Of a stretch of 35,118 nt of DNA, positions 1-7,630 are shown piece by piece; the first letter of the stretch is position 1; each line of letters opens with the position of its first letter. The DNA lies in NCBI RefSeq assembly GCF_004348595.1, contig NZ_SMKD01000056.1, forward strand, positions 1 through 35,118, given 5' to 3'. A program made the translations under genes and the position numbers. The notes under the pieces are model-generated. The model had not been told where the DNA came from. It did not search any database and saw only the letters and a list, made by a program, of their open reading frames with translations. This stretch comes from Micromonospora sp. KC723. Its GTDB lineage: Bacteria; Actinomycetota; Actinomycetes; Mycobacteriales; Micromonosporaceae.

Positions 1-2
1 GC

Positions 3-104
3 ACCGTCACCAGCACCCACTACGAAATGTCCACCACCGCCGACCTCACCGCCTGCCTCGACGACCTCACCCACCGGTTAACGTCGACACCCTCCGGGGC
101 TTGA
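3..104 (+). CDS. C-terminal end of an unrecognised protein (cut by window edge)
   Basis: An open frame enters from the left edge and ends at a TGA after 33 residues (ending THRLTSTPSGA). Nearly every codon ends in C or G, which is the signature of real coding sequence in this genome. The fragment is too short to assign to a family. It lies in the same direction as, and just upstream of, the truncated pPIWI_RE relic, so it may belong to a gene that was joined to it by a deletion. Confidence 0.4.
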   Translation, partial: TVTSTHYEMSTTADLTACLDDLTHRLTSTPSGA

Positions 105-116
105 CCAAACCCATAG

Positions 117-1097
117 GGACACCCCCCGCGCAAAGAGTCGTCCGACCCGAACCGAGAACGGTTCGCCGCAGCCGTCGATGACCTGTTCCGACAGCTCAGC
201 GTGCGCCCCGAGCCGCTACCCGAACCGGCGCGAGGCACGCTTCTCCGGCAGCCTGCCCTCCTGGCCATCTGGATGATTCGCCAGAACAAGGGACGCGTCT
301 GGGGGCTCGCGCGACAGGTCCCGGTCGCTGTGCTCGTCAACCCCACCGGTCAGCATGTGCAAGTCCGTGCGCCCAAGGTGCCCTGGCAGCCTCTGCATAC
401 CGGGCTCGTGGACATCGGTAAGCAGTACGTCAACGTGGACCTCAAGTGCGGCCCCGACGACGTGGTCCGGTTCGCCAAGGACGTCATTGATGAGGCCACC
501 AGCGCTTTCCCCGACACCCTGCTGCTCACCCATGCGCAGAACCTGCGCGGCGTCTGGAACACCCTCACCAATGGCCGTATCCAGCTCGACAGCCTCGGCT
601 TCGGCGCCGCTGAACCTCAGCCGATCAGCAAGCTGTCCGGCCTGCGCCATGTGCGCGTTCGCACTGCCGAAGGCGGCGAGACGCCGGAGTGCTACGGCGT
701 AACCGACGATGGCACAGGCCAGCCCAAGGGTCTGTGGCGCTTCCTGGTCCCTCGGGTGTACGGCAGCACTACGGGCAAGCCCAGCACGCACTCCGGGGCG
801 TTGAAGGGCGTGTCGAAACTGGTCCCCGGCGAGCACAACGGCAAGCTCACTGCCCCGAAGCCAAAGGCCCAGGTGTGGAACCCGCAGTTCATCGAGCTAC
901 TTGTGGCGGGACTTCAGGACGGCGACCAGCCCGAGCACTGGGCGGCGCTGGCGCACGAGCTGCGGGATGCAGCACCGTACGTCCGGGGCACCACCGTTCT
1001 GCCATGGCCGCTTCATCTCGCGGAGCAGATCGAGGAATACCTTCTGCCAACCAAGATCACTGACCTCGGTTCGCAAGAGGTTCTCGGGGACGAGTAG
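117..1097 (+). pseudogene. 5'-truncated pPIWI_RE protein (RNase H/PIWI C-terminal domain)
   Basis: The frame reads ERFAAAVDDLFRQLSVRP, then ALLAIWMIRQNKG, a long RNase H-like core (VAVLVNPTGQHVQVRAP, DTLLLTHAQNLRGVWNTL), and ends LPLHLAEQIEEYLLPT-like. This matches my knowledge of the C-terminal RNase H fold of pPIWI_RE proteins, prokaryotic Argonaute relatives predicted to act in guide-dependent defence against invading DNA or RNA. Full proteins are about 900 residues with N-terminal X and MID domains; here only about 325 codons remain. Family-like sequence starts before the first possible start codon (GTG at 201) and an in-frame TAG lies at 114-116, so the 5' two thirds are lost. It converges on the integrase. 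The family call is from recall of motifs; confidence is moderate. Confidence 0.6.
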
Positions 1098-1101
1098 GGG
1101 C

Positions 1102-1140
1102 CGTGGCCTCCCTAGCCCTCTCTGGGCGAGGGAGGCCACG
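1102..1140. terminator. Bidirectional hairpin between pPIWI_RE relic and integrase
   Basis: A perfect 12-bp stem, CGTGGCCTCCCT (1102-1113) with AGGGAGGCCACG (1129-1140), encloses a 15-nt loop. It lies just after the stop of the plus-strand relic and 31 nt beyond the minus-strand integrase stop, so it can end transcription from both sides. There is no clear T-run, as is common in actinobacteria. Confidence 0.65.
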
Positions 1141-1171
1141 ACCGCGAGCATCTGCCGCTCGCCCCGGCGGC

Positions 1172-2649
1172 CTATGCCGATTGCGCTCCGCTGCCCCGCC
1201 GTCGGGGTACCACAGCCGCTGTTACCTCGGCGGCGGCGTGGGAGAGCTCGGGGAGGACGTCGCCGTAGAACTTGGCGGTGAAGTGTGGGCTGGAGTGGCG
1301 AAGTCGGTTGGAGATGACTTTCATCTGGACGCCGGCGGCGAGGCCCATCGTGGCGGCTCCGTGGCGGAGGTCATGGAGCCGGATAGGTGGTAGCCCGGCT
1401 TGGGTGGCGAGGTGGTGGAAATGGTCGGTGACGTCGGCAGGGTGGAGTCGACCACCGATGGGTGTGGCGAACACGAGCCCGGTGGTGGTCCAGGCGGCTC
1501 CGGCGGCGAGGCGTTCGCGGTGTTGCCGGGTGCGGTGGGCGCGCAGTACCGCGACGGTTTCGGTGTCGAGGGCGACGGTGGCTTCGCTGTCGGTGGTTTT
1601 GGGGGTGTCGATGGCGGTGGCCCAGCCGTGTTGGACGAGTTGCCAGCGGACGGTGGGGGTGGCGGTGTCGAGGTCGAGGTCGTCCCAGTGCAGGCCGCAG
1701 GCTTCGCCTCGGCGGAGGCCGGTGAAGGTGATGAGGTGGTAGAGGGCGTAGAGCCGGTCGCCAGCGTCGTGGGTGTGGTCAAGGAATCTGCCGGTGTGTT
1801 CGGGGGTCCAGATCATGACGGGGCTGGGGGTCTTGCCGGTGTCGCGCCAGGTGCGGATGCGTTGGTCGGTCCAGACTGTGGGCTTGGGTGGTCGGGCTGG
1901 GGGTAGCTCGACCATGAGGGCGGGGTTGGTGTCGATGTAGCGGTGGCGGCGCATCGCGTCGTTGAGGGCCTTGCGCAGGGTGGCGTGGATCAGGTGCATC
2001 GTTCTCGGGCCGACGATCCGCTGGTTCTTGACCTGGTCGCGCTTTGCGGGGTCGCGGCTGGCGCGCAGGGTGGTGATGGTGGTGTTGCGTTCGGCGATGG
2101 CGTCGTACATGGCGTCAATGTGGCCGGGGCGTAGCCGGTCGATGCGCAGGTGGCCGAGGTACGGGATCAGGTACAGCCGGATGTGCCCTTCGTAGGAGCG
2201 CAGGGTGCCGGTCTTGATGTTCTTGCGTCCGGCGAGCCAGTCGGTGAGGTACGCCTCCATGGTGGGCAGCTCGGTGGGGGTGATGTCCAGGTGCAGCGCC
2301 CGCCGGATCTGGTCGGGGGTGGGGACGGGCGTGCCGGTCTTGACGGCGGTTTCGATCAGGTCGCCGGTCCTGACGGTGGTGTGCGGGTCGGTGGGATCGG
2401 GGACAGCCAAGGCGGCGCGGATGCGGTCCAGGATCGCGTCGGCGTCGGCTTGGGTGGCGTAGGGGCCGTGGCGTAGTGGGCGGCGGGTGCCGTCGGCGCG
2501 GGCGGGGATTTCGATCTGCCAGTGCCAGTGGCCGTGGTTGCGGGACCAGCCGCCGCCGGGCCGGCGCAGCTGGGGACAGGAGAGCGTCCCAGTCGCCGGC
2601 CCGTGACGCTGTCGCGGCAGCCGCAGCGTTTGAAGGTGGATCCCTTCAC
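1172..2649 (-). pseudogene. Tyrosine recombinase (element integrase) with a one-base frameshift
   Basis: The catalytic domain is complete: Arg I in TFTGLRRGEACGLHWDD, HxxR in LHDLRHGAATMGL, a late His in RLRHSS, and the Tyr in FYGDV. Such enzymes integrate and excise actinomycete elements. The true N-terminus is MKGSTFKRCGCRDSVTGRRLG at 2649, typical for the family, but it is in another frame. Adding one base to the CCC run at 2588-2590 (GGG on the coding strand) would join it to CPQLRRPGGGWSRNHGHWHW and onward, giving about 492 residues. The ATG overlaps the upstream HTH gene stop (ATGA), showing translational coupling. Without the first part, translation could only begin at a TTG near 2410, losing the N-terminal and part of the core-binding domain. 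It is either a true mutation or a sequencing error. Confidence 0.8.
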
Positions 2650-3056
2650 TCGTCGTCTCCTGGATGCTTCGTATGGTGCCGCCAGCGGCGTCGGGTGGAA
2701 TCCGCTGGTGGCGGGGTCATCGCATCCACGCTCACCTTCGGAGCGGGTTCAAGTCGCCGGCCGCCGCCTGCCGGGGCGGGGTCGTCGTGGGGTAGGAGGA
2801 GGTGGAGGAGGCCGGTGACCGGGACGATGATGCGGCTGCCGGCGCGGATCAGGGGTGCGGGGAAGGTGTCGGTGGCGGCGAGCCGGTAGGCCTGGGATCG
2901 GCTGATCCCGAGGACTGATGCGGCGGTGGCGAGGGTGGTGGTCACGCCGAGGGCGCGGACGCGGTCGACGGTCCATACTTCGCTTGTGGGCGCGGCTGCG
3001 GTGGGCGTGATGTCTGTCGTGGTGTCGTGCTCGGTGGGGTTCACGTCGGTGCTCAT
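2646..3056 (-). CDS. Excisionase-like helix-turn-helix protein
   Basis: 136 residues. The central part reads TTLATAASVLGISRSQAYRLAATDTFPAPLIRAGSRIIVP, a MerR/excisionase-type winged helix of the kind found immediately before integrase genes in actinomycete integrative elements. There it is thought to steer recombination toward excision or to act as a repressor. The N-terminal 30 residues (Thr/Pro rich) and the C-terminal 45 residues appear disordered. It overlaps the DUF2637 gene before it and the integrase after it by 4 nt each, so the three form one translationally coupled operon. Exact role (Xis or repressor) is not shown by sequence alone. Confidence 0.7.
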   Translation of the reverse strand: MSTDVNPTEHDTTTDITPTAAAPTSEVWTVDRVRALGVTTTLATAASVLGISRSQAYRLAATDTFPAPLIRAGSRIIVPVTGLLHLLLPHDDPAPAGGGRRLEPAPKVSVDAMTPPPADSTRRRWRHHTKHPGDDE

Positions 3057-3961
3057 GATTCGGGGTTCTCCTGCCCGTTGGGTGAATGTCTGGGATGCAT
3101 GGGTTCGAGATGGCTTGCTGGTGGAGGCAGCCGCGAGACGTCGGACGCGGTTGCGTGAGTCGCTTGCTGCCGACTTGATGGCGGTCGTGGTGCCAGGCTC
3201 ACCGGTGAAGTCGAGTCCTGCGGCGCGGGCGGCGAGGCTGCCTCAGCTCTGAGGGTCTTGAGGAGTTCGGATACCCGGGTATTGGACACGGTGTGGCCTG
3301 TTCCACGGAGGGCTTCGGCGAGCGCCGCCCGGGTCAGTGCCTGCCCGTCCGCGGCGAGGTGGTCGCGGACGCGGCGCGCCGCCGGCAGCAGCTTGGCCAC
3401 GTCGCCGGACTGCTGCGCGGACCGTCCCCTGCCGGCGTCGCGGCGACGGCGGTCCCGTCCGTGAGGTTGATGAGCGACCTCTGCCAGGCCGCTCGTCCGC
3501 GTGGCGGACCGCCGCCCTGCCGTCCCGCCGGACCGCGTCGTCTCGGCCGGTCCGCTCGGGGGCGTGGTTTGCGTGGGCTGGTCCGGCAGGTGGTCTGCGG
3601 TCCGGGCGGCGTTGGTTGGGGTCGTGGTGCCGGCGTAGCCGAGGGCGACCTTGACCATGACGAGGAAGCCGAGCGCGGGCACGGCTGCGGCGATCCAGCC
3701 GATCGGTGACGGTTCGGCCTCGACGACCTGCGCGGCGAGGGACAACGTGACCGCGCAGGCCAGCACACTCGCGGGGAACACCGTTGAGGTGTGGGCGCGT
3801 TTGCGGCGGCGTAGCTCCAGGCCGGAGGCGATGGACATCAGCTCCAGGACGATCGCGTCGGCCCAGGCCAGCCATCCGGGTTGGCCGTGGGCGGCGGCGA
3901 CGTTGTGGACGTGGGTGAAGCTGGCCGCACCAGCGGCCCCGCCGATCGCCAGCATGATCAC
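3053..3961 (-). CDS. DUF2637 membrane protein with C-terminal HTH-like region
   Basis: 302 residues from a GTG at 3961. The first about 115 residues carry four hydrophobic segments (MLAIGGAAGAASF; WADAIVLELMSIASGLE; FPASVLACAVTLSLAAQVV; GWIAAAVPALGFLVMVKVAL), the DUF2637 pattern found in plasmid and integrative-element transfer (Spd-like) operons. After a Pro/Thr/Arg-rich linker, residues about 190-245 (RVRDHLAADGQALTRAALAEALRGTGHTVSNTRVSELLKTL) look like a winged helix, as in many family members. The frame stays open upstream to a TAG at 4055-4057 and the first membrane segment starts before the GTG, so the annotated start may be too short or an upstream start has been lost. It overlaps the HTH gene by 4 nt. 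Confidence 0.65.
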   Translation of the reverse strand: MIMLAIGGAAGAASFTHVHNVAAAHGQPGWLAWADAIVLELMSIASGLELRRRKRAHTSTVFPASVLACAVTLSLAAQVVEAEPSPIGWIAAAVPALGFLVMVKVALGYAGTTTPTNAARTADHLPDQPTQTTPPSGPAETTRSGGTAGRRSATRTSGLAEVAHQPHGRDRRRRDAGRGRSAQQSGDVAKLLPAARRVRDHLAADGQALTRAALAEALRGTGHTVSNTRVSELLKTLRAEAASPPAPQDSTSPVSLAPRPPSSRQQATHATASDVSRLPPPASHLEPMHPRHSPNGQENPES

Positions 3962-4339
3962 GATCTGGACGGCGCCCTCGACACGGCTGCTGCGCGGACC
4001 ACCGTCCGGGTCAGACGTCGGTGTGGTCGTGGCGGACCACCTCCCCGGACCGGGCTACGGCGGAGGCTCGTCCGCCAGCCGGGTAGAGCTGGACACGTGC
4101 GCGGACGGTCCGGGCGTCGCCGTCCGGGACCGTGGTCGCGGACGGGGAGCCGCCGCCGGACCGTCCGTGGTGAGCGCGCGACAATACCTCTGCCCTGTCG
4201 CTGTCGGAAGGGATCGGCACTGTCACCGGTCTGTCAGGCCAAGCAGGCCGGGTGCTGACAGACCGGTGAGAGTGACGAGGTCTTGCTGTCTCCCGCCAAC
4301 CCGAGGTAACGTCCGCGGCCGTCGTGCCGCTGCCAGGCA
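3962..4339. other. 378-nt stretch without a convincing gene
   Basis: No frame shows sustained G/C third-position preference. A 110-codon minus frame whose GTG overlaps the stop of the upstream gene (4011-4343) loses codon bias in its first half and contains a large inverted repeat, so I do not call it. Typical elements carry an FtsK-like transfer ATPase and other transfer genes between a replication-relaxation gene and a DUF2637 gene; none is present here. Confidence 0.5.
4218..4274. repeat. 20-bp inverted repeat downstream of the replication-relaxation gene
   Basis: The left arm 4218-4237 (CACTGTCACCGGTCTGTCAG) and the right arm 4255-4274 (CTGACAGACCGGTGAGAGTG) pair at 19 of 20 positions around a 17-nt loop. 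It could be a strong terminator for the minus-strand gene ending at 4340. The long stem and its placement in a mobile element also fit a transfer or replication site. The core GTCTGTC/GACAGAC recurs at 5287-5321. Confidence 0.7.
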
Positions 4340-5224
4340 TCACGCCGCCTCACCCGCCCATCCAGCGTCAATGACGGACGAGGCGAGGTCGGCCAGCCGG
4401 CACCGCTGCCCTCCCCCACCCGGGACGACCCAGACCGCCTCAGCGGGACACAGGCCCGCCATGGCGGCGTAATCGCGGGCTCCGGTCGCGGCCAGCGCCC
4501 GCAGTGGCGTGTCGGCGAGCAGGCGGCGCAGATTGGCCTCTCGGGCGGCGGAGTGCAGCCAGAACAGCACCGGCCACACCCGATCGAGTGTGGCGAACAA
4601 GTCCCCGTAGCCGGCGAGCTTGCCGACCAGAACCGGCAGCGGCTCGGTCCCGGTGTCGTACTCGACGAAGAACGGAACCGTGATGTCGTCCTCGGCCCAC
4701 AGGCCGTAGCCGTCCGGACGCACCCGCAGCTGGTAAGCCTGCACCAGGACCGGATCCTCCCGGCGGGTGAACGTGCCAACACGCCGGCAAGCCGCCTCCG
4801 GCAGCCACTGCACCAGCTCGGCGCCGGGGTGTGTGCGGGCGTAGCCGGCAAGGTCGGTGAAGAAACCGTTCACCCCGAGCCGATGCGCCAAGCTCCGACT
4901 CGATGTCCAGCGTCGCCGCTCCACGCGGGCGTGGTCACGCCGAGGTGGCCGCTCGTCCCGGCTCGCCGCGACGACCTCGGCACCCAGCTGGTCGATGACG
5001 TAGTGGTACGGATACGAGCCGCCGTCAGCGCGCTGCGGCCGGAACCGGGCCACCAACCGCAACCGGTACAGAGTCCGCAACCGGCGCTGGCAGAAGTCGA
5101 GCGACGGGAACAACGCCTCGGCGATCTGGAACGACGTCAGCACCCCGTGGTCGTACAGCCAGCCCAGCAGCACCCGGTCTCGGTCGGTCAGCTGCGACTG
5201 CACCCGCAGAACCGGATCATCCAT
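4340..5224 (-). CDS. Replication-relaxation family protein (Replic_Relax)
   Basis: 294 residues. The N-terminus (LTDRDRVLLGWLYDHGVLTSFQIAEALFP, then CQRRLRTLYRLRLVARFRP and YHYVIDQLGAEVVA) is the winged-helix start of the Replic_Relax family, described as relaxation or replication initiation proteins of actinobacterial plasmids and integrative elements. The middle part (VPFFVEYDTGTEPLPVLVGKLAGYGDLF) matches the conserved family core. Start is an ATG at 5224. It is separated from the other element genes by 378 nt and is the last recognisable element gene on this side. Confidence 0.8.
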   Translation of the reverse strand: MDDPVLRVQSQLTDRDRVLLGWLYDHGVLTSFQIAEALFPSLDFCQRRLRTLYRLRLVARFRPQRADGGSYPYHYVIDQLGAEVVAASRDERPPRRDHARVERRRWTSSRSLAHRLGVNGFFTDLAGYARTHPGAELVQWLPEAACRRVGTFTRREDPVLVQAYQLRVRPDGYGLWAEDDITVPFFVEYDTGTEPLPVLVGKLAGYGDLFATLDRVWPVLFWLHSAAREANLRRLLADTPLRALAATGARDYAAMAGLCPAEAVWVVPGGGGQRCRLADLASSVIDAGWAGEAA

Positions 5225-5820
5225 CCACCATCACCTCCTCTCCGATACGTATGGCCTCCCCAGAGGGAGACCCGAGACCAGGACGGTCTGTCGCAGCACA
5301 ACCAGCCAGTCCTGACAGACGGCCTGACCTGCGGTGTGAGCAGGAAAAGGGGGTCCGTTCGGGCGTCCGCCTGAAGACCGACCCCAACGGGGACGTCAAC
5401 CCGGACCCCGAAACGGGGGTCAACACGGGATCTGTCACCGCCACCGGCAGAAAGCCGGAACGCGGTGAGACGGGATGTACGGAGAACACAAGAGCTCCTT
5501 GATCGAAAAGAATGGGGGCGTCGACGTCGCGACGCCGTAGGTGTGCGCCGCAGCCACCGGCGGGCGCGGGAGACTGCGGCAAGGCGCACTGTGGAGTTGT
5601 CAATGAACACGCCGACCGGCGCACCGGCCGACCCGAAGACGGATCAGGGCAGCAACGACCGACACGACCACCAGTGAGGCGGTCGCGGCAGGGCACAGCG
5701 GTAGCAGTTACGGAGGGCAGGGCAGGGCGGCACGGTGCCGCGCCGGCAGCGGGCTCGCCTCAGCCTGAAACAGATACTCCGGGAGCCGTCGACATCACGA
5801 CGGCCCGGTGGGGCGTCGAC

Positions 5821-6143
5821 TCAACCCACCGGAGAAAGATCCTTCATCGCGAACCCCCTGTCACTCGAAACCATCGACGGCCCGCCCACTCCCGAGCCTC
5901 GAACGACCGGCGACGCCCCCGAAGGAGCGCCACCACCCCGGCCGATCGAACCCGGCAGGCAGACCGCCACGCGGTCGCGCTCGTACCAGTACGCCTCCGC
6001 CGGCAGCACCCTGTCAACCAGCACCACCGACAGTCGATCACGACGTTTCCGGACCCAGCCGGACGCGCTGACACCCACCAACCCGTACTGGTCTCCAGCG
6101 GCACAGATTCCCGGCCGAAACAGGCAGAAAAATCTTGACCCAC
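5821..6143 (-). pseudogene. Possible small frameshifted ORF
   Basis: Starting from a GTG at 6143 the frame reads MGQDFSACFGRESVPLETSTGWWV. A second frame then takes over with RLSVVLVDRVLPAEAYWY and RDRVAVCLPGSIGRGG, which has convincing codon bias. Joined, they would form a protein of about 100 residues; no single frame covers both parts. I do not recognise a family. A palindrome lies just before the start, which supports a once-regulated gene. Confidence 0.3.
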
Positions 6144-6152
6144 CTGTTCAAC

Positions 6153-6171
6153 TATCTCATCTTATGAGACA
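6153..6171. promoter_or_regulatory. Palindromic operator candidate
   Basis: TCTCAT-CTT-ATGAGA (6155-6169) is a perfect palindrome with a 3-nt centre, and CT/AG outside it extend the symmetry. It is AT-rich in a region of very high GC, which makes chance less likely. It lies about 10 nt upstream of the possible minus-strand start at 6143. Confidence 0.45.
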
Positions 6172-6324
6172 GTGCTCCCGCCGAGCGAGCCGGTCAGGGC
6201 CACCGGAGTCACACGCGGCCGGGCTCGCCAGCGACAGCAAGAGCGGACCGCCGGCGGACCCTGCGCGACCGGGCTTCCTTCGCCAACGAGCCGCTTGCCA
6301 GGGGCGAGCCCGTAGCGTCGGTCG

Positions 6325-6690
6325 GTGGCCGACACGCAGACCGAACCTGACATCTCCTACCTTGCCAGCGTGACGCGGGTCCGCGCGGCGGCCGGCGTGA
6401 TCCTCCGCGACCAGGCCGGCCGGGTGCTCGACGCCCCCGGGATGGACCCAACCTGGTTGCTCCATCTCGCAGGACAGTTGATCGAAGCCGAGGTCGTCCT
6501 GTTCTACGGTCCCTACGTCGACATCTCGGTCCTCCGCTCCGCTGGCGCGGAAGACGAGCTATACATCGGCGGTGAGCGTGACATCACCGCCTGCCGCCTC
6601 GTCGACATGCTTGACGACCTTGTAGCTGTCGATCGCGGTGCTGAACTGCCGAGCTGGCTGCGTCCTGCACCAGACGCTCTGCTCCACTGA
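6325..6690 (+). CDS. Hypothetical protein, 121 aa
   Basis: The frame starts with GTG at 6325 and reads VRAAAGVILRDQAGRVLDAPGMDPTW, then LLHLAGQLIEAEVVLFYGPYVDISV and ends PSWLRPAPDALLH. Codon use is strongly coding. I see no membrane segment, signal peptide or known motif, and I do not recognise the family. It converges on the next gene with only 2 nt between stops. Confidence 0.55.
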   Translation: MADTQTEPDISYLASVTRVRAAAGVILRDQAGRVLDAPGMDPTWLLHLAGQLIEAEVVLFYGPYVDISVLRSAGAEDELYIGGERDITACRLVDMLDDLVAVDRGAELPSWLRPAPDALLH

Positions 6691-6692
6691 CG

Positions 6693-7082
6693 CTATGCCT
6701 TGGAGATCATCGAGATCCCACCGCACGCGAGTGCGAACAACTGGGCGAACGTCTGCGAGACACTCGGATCCTTATCGAGCCGTTTCAACGACGCGAACCT
6801 CGAAGGATCAACGTCGATCGTGGCGACACCACCGGAAGGATCGCCGTCCGCGGTGGAGAACAACGCCAGGCATCGATAGCTTCGCACGGCCCCTTCACGT
6901 TCTTCTCGCATCAGCGACTGCAAGACGACGGCGTCCTCCTTGACCTGACCACGCAGTGCCCCCACCGAGGACCATCGAGTCGCCCAACCCCGTTCTTGCG
7001 CCTCCAGTTGGATCTCGAGCAGCTGCTCGAAGCTGATCTGACAGACGCGGAAATCGGTGTCAGTCGGTCGAATCATTGGCAT
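6693..7082 (-). CDS. Hypothetical protein, about 129 aa
   Basis: Starts at ATG 7082 (MPMIRPTD) or ATG 7076 (MIRPTD). It reads FRVCQISFEQLLEIQLEAQERGWATRWSS, then VVLQSLMREEREGAVRSYRCLALF and ends LFALACGGISMISKA. A longer frame to 7211 is open but overlaps the next gene and has non-coding codon use. The sequence looks soluble and mixed alpha/beta; I recognise no family. It probably shares a transcript with the HEAT-like gene upstream, 67 nt away. Confidence 0.5.
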   Translation of the reverse strand: MPMIRPTDTDFRVCQISFEQLLEIQLEAQERGWATRWSSVGALRGQVKEDAVVLQSLMREEREGAVRSYRCLALFSTADGDPSGGVATIDVDPSRFASLKRLDKDPSVSQTFAQLFALACGGISMISKA

Positions 7083-7149
7083 TCGGCACCGGACCGCATC
7101 GAGTTCGCTTGAGGCTTCACGGTCGCAGCATGCCAGAGGGCCGTCCAGG

Positions 7150-7581
7150 TCACCCTTGTGGCGGCCGTCGCGGTCCAGCGAACCGGCGCCGGAACCATCG
7201 GGGCAACGCACCCCGCCTCACGAACATCCCGACGTCACTGGCAGCCGTTGCTGCATATCCCCGTATTTCGAACCCACCCAGCACCGTCCTGTCGCGCAGG
7301 GCCTGGTGCAGGCGACCAATAGCCTCAGTATCGACAAACCCGTGCAACCGGGCGTGGTGGCCCAACGACTGCAGCGCGTTCGCGCGAGTCTGCGAGTCCC
7401 GCGACGTCATGGCCCGCTTGACCCGCGGCAGCACGACATCCGGATCCTCGTGGTTGAGCACCAAGGCGAGCAGAGCGACCCCCGCGTATTGGTCTTCCCG
7501 GTCGAGCACCTCATCGACAATTTCCGGCCGCTCGACCACGTCGAGCCAGCTACCAATGGACCAGGGAGGATCTGTCGACAT
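7150..7581 (-). CDS. HEAT-repeat-like hypothetical protein
   Basis: 143 residues from ATG 7581 (MSTDPPWSIGSWLDVVERPE). The body, LLALVLNHEDPDVVLPRVKRAMTSRDSQTRANALQSLGHHARLHG, consists of paired helices with the hydrophobic spacing of HEAT/armadillo-type repeats. The C-terminus is basic (ALPRWFRRRFAGPRR). An alternative ATG at 7647 would overlap the divergent Nudix gene and the palindrome between them. No catalytic motif is visible; a scaffold or immunity-type role is possible but only a guess. Confidence 0.55.
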   Translation of the reverse strand: MSTDPPWSIGSWLDVVERPEIVDEVLDREDQYAGVALLALVLNHEDPDVVLPRVKRAMTSRDSQTRANALQSLGHHARLHGFVDTEAIGRLHQALRDRTVLGGFEIRGYAATAASDVGMFVRRGALPRWFRRRFAGPRRPPQG

Positions 7582-7612
7582 CCCCGGATCTTGGCACTCC
7601 GACACGGGAGAG

Positions 7613-7630
7613 CACCAAACAGGTTTGGTG
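7613..7630. promoter_or_regulatory. Perfect palindrome between divergent genes
   Basis: CACCAAAC-AG-GTTTGGTG has two perfect 8-bp arms. It sits 31 nt upstream of the minus-strand HEAT-like gene start and overlaps the probable GTG start of the Nudix gene, an arrangement typical of an operator for a divergent pair. Confidence 0.45.

Larger units (their letters stand above)
5225..6324. other. 1.1-kb stretch, largely non-coding, palindrome-rich
   Basis: Frames on both strands here are poor in G/C third-position bias, apart from a short minus-strand piece at about 5900-6070. There are short palindromes upstream of the replication-relaxation gene: GTCTGTC (5287-5293) facing GACAGAC (5315-5321); CCCC-AAC-GGGG at 5382-5392; and GACCCC (5404-5409) facing GGGGTC (5416-5421). 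These may be promoter, operator or origin elements of the integrative element. Otherwise I see nothing interpretable; it may be decayed element DNA. Confidence 0.45.

Noticed and set aside
1098..1171. tRNA-derived attachment site next to the integrase
   Set aside because: The gap holds only a hairpin and no T-arm-like sequence; no direct repeat with the tRNA-Lys 3' end was found by eye.
2560..2600. Programmed ribosomal frameshift in the integrase
   Set aside because: The overlap has no X-XXY-YYZ slippery sequence and no clear downstream stimulatory structure; a lost base is simpler.
4011..4343. Minus-strand ORF of 110 codons overlapping the stop of the replication-relaxation gene
   Set aside because: Codon bias is absent in the first half, the 20-bp inverted repeat lies inside it and the sequence resembles no protein family; coupling by GTGA overlap alone is not enough.
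5381..5421. CRISPR-like or iteron array
   Set aside because: The CCCC/GGGG palindromes are too short and unevenly spaced; no repeat of 20 nt or more with spacers occurs in the window.
5512..6373. Long overlapping plus-strand ORFs in the gap before 6324
   Set aside because: Composition is Arg/Pro/Thr-rich with no third-position bias, typical of antisense frames in GC-rich DNA.
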